42,967 nucleotides of DNA from Gammaproteobacteria bacterium. Its GTDB lineage: Bacteria; Pseudomonadota; Gammaproteobacteria; Steroidobacterales; SZUA-146. The translations under genes and the position numbers were made by a program. The notes beneath the pieces are model-generated. The model searched no databases. It saw nothing but the letters and a program-made list of their open reading frames with translations, and was not told where the DNA came from. Location of the stretch: contig JABDLQ010000274.1 of assembly GCA_013002925.1 (NCBI GenBank), positions 1 to 42,967 on the forward strand, written 5' to 3'. Of the stretch, positions 1 through 7,600 are shown in pieces (positions within the stretch are counted from its first letter, which is position 1; the number at the start of each line of letters is the position of its first letter).

Positions 1-1
1 G

Positions 2-1069
2 GACATACCGGCCGAGCTCAAGGTGCATCGCGTGTTTGCATTAGACACCAAGCGTCATCTGTCATTGTTGGGACGTTATCCGGGATTTCTGGCAAAACCG
101 GATCGCTGGTGTAGCTGGATTTATACAGGTACGCGTGCCGGCCATAAAATTGTACGCCAGTTTCAACCCCATGTAATCTGGTCGACGTATCCGATTGCAA
201 GCGCTCATGCCATTGCCCTGCGTCTCAGGCACGAATACAAAATTCCATGGGTGGCTGATTTTCGCGACTTGATGACCGAAGATGACTGGCCGCCTGACGC
301 CCGCCAAAGGCGCGAGCTTCGTGGCCTTGAAAAAGAAGTAATAACGCAAGCAACGCGCTGTGTTTTCACAACTCCCGGTGCAGCAAGTTACTACAAGGAA
401 TACTATGCAGCCGAGCCAGCCGCCAAGTTTGTTTGTCTGCCAAATGGATTTGATGAATCGAGTTTTACGCACGTCAAGACAAAAGAGCAGCAGGTGGGAA
501 AGCGCCTGACTTTGTTGCATGCCGGAATACTGTATCCCTGGGAACGCGATCCGGTGCCATTTTATAATGCGCTTGCGGCTCTTAAGTCGAAAGGGCGGGT
601 CAGCGCATCTAACCTATCGGTGTGTTTACGGGCAACCGGGCACGATGAGTATCATCGCCCACTATTGAAAAAACTGGGCATCGACGACATTGTCGAGCTT
701 GCTGGCCCCTTGCCGTATCGAGAGGTGTTGCAGGAAATGACTGATAGTGATGGTTTGCTGATTTTTCAGGCCGATAATTGCAATCGCCAGATTCCTGCCA
801 AACTCTATGAGTACTTTCGCGCCGGACGACCTATCTTTGCACTGACTGATAAACACGGCGACACCGCTGCACAAATCAATCAGGAACAGGCTGGCATAAT
901 CTGTCAAATCGATAACACGAATGACATCGAGCATCGACTTGAGGAGTTTCTGCAGACGTTGCGAAATCACAAGGCAAAAACTATCAGCACTGACAGGATT
1001 CAGCGCTATTCTCGTATTAATCAGACCGCGGATCTGGCTGGAGTACTTGAGGCTAGTATGCAAGAATAG
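2..1069 (+). CDS. Glycosyltransferase, GT4-like, 5'-truncated by the window edge
   Basis: The reading frame is open from base 2, so the gene begins outside the window. The GTG/Met offered by the ORF track at base 23 is probably internal. The visible part is about 355 residues. It has the look of a GT-B glycosyltransferase of family 4: an N-terminal half with 'IWSTYPIASAHAIAL' and 'PWVADFRD', then a C-terminal nucleotide-sugar domain with 'LPNGFD', 'LLHAGILYPWERDP' and 'IPAKLYEYFRAGRPIFAL', where the E of 'YEYF' matches the usual E-x7-E region. Enzymes of this type move a sugar from an NDP-sugar to a growing lipid-linked glycan on the cytoplasmic face. Its position beside other envelope-sugar genes and an exosortase-A-associated pair suggests it is the last gene of an exopolysaccharide locus lying to the left. 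Donor and acceptor cannot be told from the sequence. Confidence 0.85.
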   Translation, partial: DIPAELKVHRVFALDTKRHLSLLGRYPGFLAKPDRWCSWIYTGTRAGHKIVRQFQPHVIWSTYPIASAHAIALRLRHEYKIPWVADFRDLMTEDDWPPDARQRRELRGLEKEVITQATRCVFTTPGAASYYKEYYAAEPAAKFVCLPNGFDESSFTHVKTKEQQVGKRLTLLHAGILYPWERDPVPFYNALAALKSKGRVSASNLSVCLRATGHDEYHRPLLKKLGIDDIVELAGPLPYREVLQEMTDSDGLLIFQADNCNRQIPAKLYEYFRAGRPIFALTDKHGDTAAQINQEQAGIICQIDNTNDIEHRLEEFLQTLRNHKAKTISTDRIQRYSRINQTADLAGVLEASMQE

Positions 1070-1380
1070 GACGTAGGTCATTGATCGTTAAAGTGAGCGA
1101 TACGTGTATCTGTTTTATAAACTAATGACTAATTGCGCAAGACTCACAACTATTGGAATATGGTGAATTAGTAATGGGGTCTTCAGAAGCTCTACGTATT
1201 GTTCAGGAGTAGTTAAAAGAGACAGGAAAGTCGAAGTTTGTTGTCGCCGTTAAGCGACGTTTGGGTTCTTGATTAGATCGCGCTAAGCTTGTGCCGCGCA
1301 AGTGCACCAATGTTATGTGGAATGTTGTAAAACCATTGCATGGGTGAAAAATTCTTACGCATTATTTCAAGCTTCGGGAA
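1070..1380. other. Intergenic region without a recognisable gene
   Basis: This is about 310 bases between the glycosyltransferase stop and the CRP-type promoter. It is AT-richer than the genes around it. No ORF with coding character, no tRNA and no clear T-tailed terminator is visible. It probably holds the 3' end of the upstream transcript and upstream promoter DNA. Confidence 0.6.
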
Positions 1381-1429
1381 CGTGATTAACTTCACATTTT
1401 GTGTTTTCCCGGAGTCGCATAATTAAATC
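1381..1429 (+). promoter_or_regulatory. CRP-type class II promoter ahead of the riboswitch
   Basis: CGTGA-TTAACT-TCACA at 1381-1396 matches the CRP/Vfr/Clp consensus TGTGA-N6-TCACA at 9 of 10 positions. A -10-like CATAAT lies at 1418-1423, which predicts a start near 1430. The centre of the operator (1388.5) is then at -41.5, the classic class II activator position, and no good -35 is needed. The predicted start falls just ahead of the conserved part of the riboswitch. The operator and hexamer are seen; activation by a CRP-family protein is inferred. Confidence 0.6.
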
Positions 1430-1518
1430 TACATTGCAAAAGGCTCACCTGTCGAAAGGCAGGGTCGCAAAGCTACCGGTCTAAGGGATTTATCCTATGA
1501 AAGCGGGGTTACCAGTGA
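1430..1518 (+). promoter_or_regulatory. Cyclic-di-GMP-I (GEMM-I) riboswitch
   Basis: The segment carries the GEMM-I hallmarks in order. First is GCAAA, then a stem CCTGTC-GAAA-GGCAGG with a GAAA tetraloop. Next is the conserved GTCGCAAAGC strand, then CCGGTCTAA, and finally the 3' strand GCGGGGTTACC. The spacing resembles the Vibrio Vc2 aptamer. It lies in the leader of the giant secreted protein gene, whose ATG is about 170 bases further on, so c-di-GMP probably controls its expression. I could not identify a clear intrinsic terminator or anti-Shine-Dalgarno helix after the aptamer. The direction of control (on or off) is therefore unknown. Confidence 0.9.
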
Positions 1519-1686
1519 ATAGTAGAGAGGCCATTTTAAGGCGTCCACAATTTGTTGTTACCCGCCGTTACATTCCAACCCCACCGTTAGGTTTTACAGA
1601 CAAGACGCTGAGACACTTTCGGCTGAGTTATTTTGATCAATTTACGCTGTGTTTATTTTTTTGAAAGATTTGAGATCAAATTACTT

Positions 1687-4600
1687 ATGAGTGTTTATCA
1701 TATTGCGCGAAAGATTCAGTGGGTGGTGTTACTCGTATTAAGCGGGGCTGTCGTTCACTCTACATTCGCGGATGCCATCGATGATCTATTACCCGGTCAA
1801 TGGTATGCTGCGCCTAACTCGAAAATGCAGAGCGTCAATCCTTGCCCGACAGGCGGTTGTGCGTATACCGGCCAGACTGGTTTTCGTTCAGTTCAGATTG
1901 CGTGGAGCGGTGCGGCCTTTGACACCAATAGTGACAGGCTTATTGTCTGGGGTGGGGGTCACGGCGATTACTGGGGCAATGAAGTCTATGTCTTTGACGT
2001 AAACTCTTCACAGTGGTCGCGCTTGACGGAACCCAGCACGCTGGGCCCGAATTCGCAGGAATGCACAGGTATCAATCCGGATGGTCGGCCACGTTCCAGG
2101 CACACCTACAACAATCTCGATTTTTCGCCTGAGCTGAATGCATTTATCAGTTTCGGCAATAGTGGCACGTCGCCTGCAAATATTTGCGCTGATCGTAAGA
2201 CCTGGATTTTGCCGCTTGACAGCGCCACACCGGAGTGGCAGCTGGGCACTGATAATACCCTGTCTGGTGCGACCGGTATGGGCGCGACCGCCTACGATCC
2301 GGTGCGCGGAACATTCTGGCATCAACGGTCCGATGTCGGTGGGTTTGGCATGTATGACCCTGCGACGCACACGTGGCAAAACTATGGTTCCCGGGCGTTG
2401 GCAATTTATGCAACCGGTGCCATCGATCCACTGCGAGATCAAATGCTGGTTATCGGTGGAACTGCCAGCCAGGCATTTGTCTGGGATCTGGCAAACCCGA
2501 ACAACCCACCGCTGAATCTTTTAAGCAACTCCACTTTCACGTCAACCGACACTGATGGTATAGCAGGTGGTCGTGGCGTTGGCCTTGCCTATGATCCTGT
2601 CGTTGACGCTTTTGTCGTGTGGGACGGTGGTACCACTGTTTATACCATTGACCCTGACACCTGGGCGGTCAGCCGGATCAATGCTGACGCCGGTAACACA
2701 GTGAATCCGGGCACAGCGATTACCGCTGGAACGTATGGGCGCTTTCGCTATGTGCCATCCCGCAATGTCTATATTCTTGCCAACGGGGTTGACAAGGATG
2801 TGTTTTTCTATCGGCTCTCAGATGGTGGCGGTAGCACTGCAGCACCGGTCATCGGTATGACGCTGACGAACAGCAATATATTGATTGGCGAAGATGCTGA
2901 TTTGAGCTGGTCCGTTGCCCATGCTGATTCCTGTGTTGCCAGCGGAGACTGGTCAGGTAGTAAGCCGGTAGCAGGCAGCACGACATTTCCCGCGCTGACA
3001 AGCGATCAAACCTTTACGCTTACTTGTAGCGGTGCGGGCGGGACCAGCAATAAATCGATTACCGTCACGGTGTCAGCGCCACCGCCACCACCAGCCGGGA
3101 CAGAAGACTGGGAGGCGCGTTCCACCGCACCGGGCGTATTGTCTGCCATTGGTTTTGATGTGGAAAGCGAAGTGACGAACTGGATACATCTTGATTCCAA
3201 GCAGGATCATGTGGTGTGGGAAACTGCAAACACGTCTTCCGGTGCGGGTGCATTACGCTTTAACATTTTAAAAACGGACGGAGCAAATTCAGGCAACTGG
3301 CGTCGATGGTTAGCCGATGACGAGCGCGAATTTGTTGAAGGCGATGAGTTCTATATTTCTTATCGTCAATATATTCCTGAATACTATGCCACTCATCAAT
3401 TCCTCGGCGGCGGTGGCTGGAAACAGATAATCGTAAGTCGTAACGCCGGCAATATGAATGGAGTGAACTATGTAGGTACACCAACCGGATCCAACCAGGT
3501 CAATGAAATTGTGATGAACAATTACCTTTATCGGAGTTTGCCACAAGGTTATCATCGCACCACGAATGGCTCCTATGTTGGTTTTTACACGGGTGCATCA
3601 ACCGCCTGTTCCCATACCGACTTCAGATTACAGAATGCTGTCGATCGCGGACCGCAATCGATTGGTACAGCGTGTGAAAATGACCGTGCACGCTATGGTG
3701 GGTTGTTTTCCTATGGCTCCCGTACCGGAGTACCGGATCCTCTCACCGGCGCATTTACTTTTACGCCCGATGAGTGGCATTCGTTTAAAATGTGGATCAA
3801 ATTGGGCAGCCAGGGTACCACTACCAGAAATACTCACGTCAAAATCTGGGCGGCGCATGACGGTGAAGATTGGGACCTCATCATAGATCGCGATGACGTC
3901 GATCTGGGTGGAGGTCCTGCGCACAATGCGTATTGGTTATTACCGTATGACACAGGCAAACAACCAGATCCTACCCGTGAGGATACGTATACGCTTTATG
4001 ACGAAGTAATCGTATCTCTGAATGACATTGCCGCGCCGGGAGCGACTGGCTCGGGTGCGACACTGCCCACGGTTGATTTGACGGCCAGCTCCGGATCTAT
4101 CCTGGACGGCGGTTCCGTGCAATTGAATTGGACTTCAACTGCTGCGGATACTTGTACGGCATCAGGGGGCTGGAGTGGTGCAAAAGCGACCAGCGGCACC
4201 GAAACTGTTGGTCCGCTGTCGGCGACAACAAGTTTTGTTCTGACGTGTACAAATGCAGACGGAAGCCGCTCAGACAGCTTGACGGTGACCGTCGAGGCAC
4301 CTATGCCTTACACGATATTACAGAGTAAAACAATTCACCATCAGGATACATTTGAACTTGACGGAGCCACTGTCTCGGATGGAATTTTTGCCTTTGTCTC
4401 GCCGGGTTCCGGGCTATCACAGGTGCAGTTTTTTCTCGATGATCCAACAGCCAGCGGTACACCTTACAGTGTCGAATTTGTTGAACCCTTTGACTTTGCC
4501 TATGATCCGGTTGGAGGGTTTGATACGACAACTATCGCCAATGGCAGCCATTCGTTAACCGCCAAATTATTTCTGGTTGGCGGAGAGGAGCAGATCATCT

Positions 4601-7600
4601 CGGTGTCTTTTACGGTTGCCAATGAGATCATTGTGCCGCCACCGACACTCAGTTTTTCCGCGAGTCCGGTCGCAGTTGATTTTGAGGGCTTTACTACGCT
4701 CACCTGGTCGACAACAAGTGCATCTTTATGCGTGGCGGGCGGAGACTGGACAGGAAGCCGCGCTGTCAGCGGCAGCGAGTCTGTTGGCCCGTTGACCAGC
4801 AATAAAACGTTTTTTTTGAGCTGCACCGGACCAGGTGGGAGCGTCAACCAGACCGCCACAGTACTTGTGGCGTCACCTGACGCCCCTGAGCTGACGATCA
4901 CAGCCACACCTTCTTCTGTTGATTACAACGGCGCTACAACAGTCTCCTGGACCACTACAGGCACAGAATCCTGCGTGGCCTCGGGCGGATGGGTGGGAGT
5001 CCGCCCGGTTTTTGGCTCGGAAACCGTCGGGACTCTGCAGGAAAACACTGATTTTACGCTGACATGCACAGGCCCTGGCGGATCTGTGACAGGTACGGCA
5101 GGCGTGACCGTCGCACCTGTGCCGGCGCCTACTGTGACTCTGGTTGCATCGCCTCCGGCGGTTGACTACAACGGTGCATCAACACTGAGTTGGAGCTCTA
5201 CCAATGCCGAATCGTGTGCGGCGTCGGGTGCCTGGAGCGGCGCACGTTCGTCCCTGGGCGTATTGACTGTCGGTCCGCTGGAAGAAACCGCGGAGTTTAC
5301 GCTGGTGTGTACGGGTGCAGGAGGCACGGGCAATGCCAGTGTCACCGTGACGGTGGCGGCGCCGGCGCCGCCCGAATTGAGCTTTACCGTTTCATCATCG
5401 TCAATCGCCTACGATGGCTCCATTTTGGCGTATTGGACAGCAACTAATGCCACCAGTTGTACCGCAAGCGGTGACTGGTCGGGCGTGCGGGGCCTCAACG
5501 GTGTTGAAGCGCTGGGTCCATTGCAGGAAGACGCCGTATACACATTAACCTGTAGTGGTCCCGGTGGATCGGTCAGCCACACCCAGACTATTTCAGTGGC
5601 CGCACCGCTGGCACCTGTCATCGGATTTACTACCGATGCAGCATCGGTAGATTACGGCAGCGGCGCCCAGTTAAGTTGGGATGTCAGTAATGCAACGAGT
5701 TGTATCGCAAGTGGTGCGTGGAGCGGCACACGGTCACTGACTGGCACCGAGGCCGTAGGTCCGCTGTTAAGCGACAGCACCTACACATTATCGTGCACAG
5801 GACTTGGCGGGACGGCGAGTCAGACGGTGACGGTGACGGTCAATCCGCCTGTACCCACGGTGTCCCTGACAGCGACACCGCTGTCCATTCCGTTTGAGGG
5901 CACAACGACGCTCTCGTGGACCAGCGAGCATGCTTCTGAATGTACAGCCAGCGGTGCATGGTCTGGTACTCTGGCAGGCAGTGGCACGCAAGTATCGGCG
6001 TCTTTATCCACTAACAGTACGTTCATGATTACGTGCACGGGCACTGGTGGGTCTGCTTCAGATTCACTGACGGTTAACGTAGCTGCACCCGGGGCTCCGT
6101 CCGTCGGTTTCTCTGCCAGTCCGGCAGCCGTGGCCAGTGGTGAGTCCACTACATTGACCTGGACATCAAGCAATACAACCGCTTGTAATGCGGCAGGTGA
6201 CTGGTCGGGTACCAAGGCGATCAATGGCAGTGAAAGCGTAGGCCCACTGACCGCCACCAGTACGTTTATACTGACGTGTTCTGGTGTAGGAGGCGACGTC
6301 ACACAGACCATTACAGTTCCGATATTGGTGCCTGAACCGGTTGTAACGTTAACCGCAGCGCCTGGGAGTGTGCCGCATAATGGCAGCACCACACTGACCT
6401 GGACCTCGACGAATGCGAACAGTTGTGAAGCGTTTGGCAGCTGGTCAGGGCTGCAGGCCCTGAACGGCAGCCTGACGGTTGATAATATCGATAGCGAACG
6501 CACGTATGCGTTGTACTGTGAAGGATCCGGTGGCACGGCCAGTGCACTGGTGACCATTGCGGTCGGCGCTCCACCTGTCCCTGAAATCAGTCTATCCACA
6601 GACGTTGTGACAGTCATGTATGGCGATACCGTGACCATCAACTGGGCAGCTACACAAGCCACAACATGTGAAGCCTACGGGGGTTGGTCAGGGATCAAGA
6701 CATTAATTGGCACAGAAGAGAGTTTGCCAATTACCAGTGACACTACGTATGTGCTGGTGTGCTCTGGCCCCGGTGGGCAGGTAGATGCCGCAACAGTCGT
6801 TACGGTTGCGGTTGAGCCCCCCAATGTAACGCTGGAGGCGTCGCCGCTGACGGTAGATTACGACGGTTCAACGACACTGACGTGGACTGCCACCGGAGCG
6901 GACTCATGCCAGGCTTTCGGCAGCTGGTCGGGTGTAAAGGTTACGTCAGGTACCGAGGTTATCGACAATCTTGCCAATACCGGAAATTTCGTATTGTTGT
7001 GTTCCGGCCCGGGAGGTGACGGGGACGCGAGTGTTTCGGTGTTGGTGAACCCGGCACCGCTACCGCTGGTCAGCCTGATCGCAGAGCCCGCAGAAGTCAG
7101 TTTTGGTGGTACAACAACCTTAAGCTGGTCAAGTCGCGATGCAGATACCTGTGAAGCATTTGGTGGCTGGTCCGGCGATCGTGATACTGAAGGGAGCTAT
7201 GTGGTCGAAGATTTACTGGCCACCACGAGTTTCACGCTTTTGTGTCAAGGTCCGGGTGGCAGTCGCGTGTTGATTGCCAATGTTGCGGTTGGAGCTCCGG
7301 AAGCGCCGATCATAGAGTTCTATGTCGAGCCCGATTTTATTGCTTACGGCGGCGCAGCTATTTTGAACTGGACAGTCAGTCAGGCTGATTCCTGTTTCGC
7401 AACCGGCGACTGGTCCGGCGACAAAGCCCTGACGGGTGTTGAAACAATCTCACCTTTGTACTCAACGGCAAATTTCGCATTGACATGTACCGGCGTGGGC
7501 GGCGGCTCGAGTGTGTCTGTCAGCGCAACCGTGGCGTCACTGGCTGACATGGCTTTACAGAATTTTGAAGACAATGAACTCAATACCGACCCGGAAGGTT

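Noticed and set aside
1633-1686. TTG start proposed for the giant protein
   Set aside because: The extra 18 residues precede a clear signal peptide that begins at the ATG at 1687, and no Shine-Dalgarno supports the TTG.
5820-6662. 280-residue minus-strand ORF
   Set aside because: It lies inside the Ig-repeat array. Its repetitive Val/Pro/Thr composition is the mirror of the repeats on the other strand.
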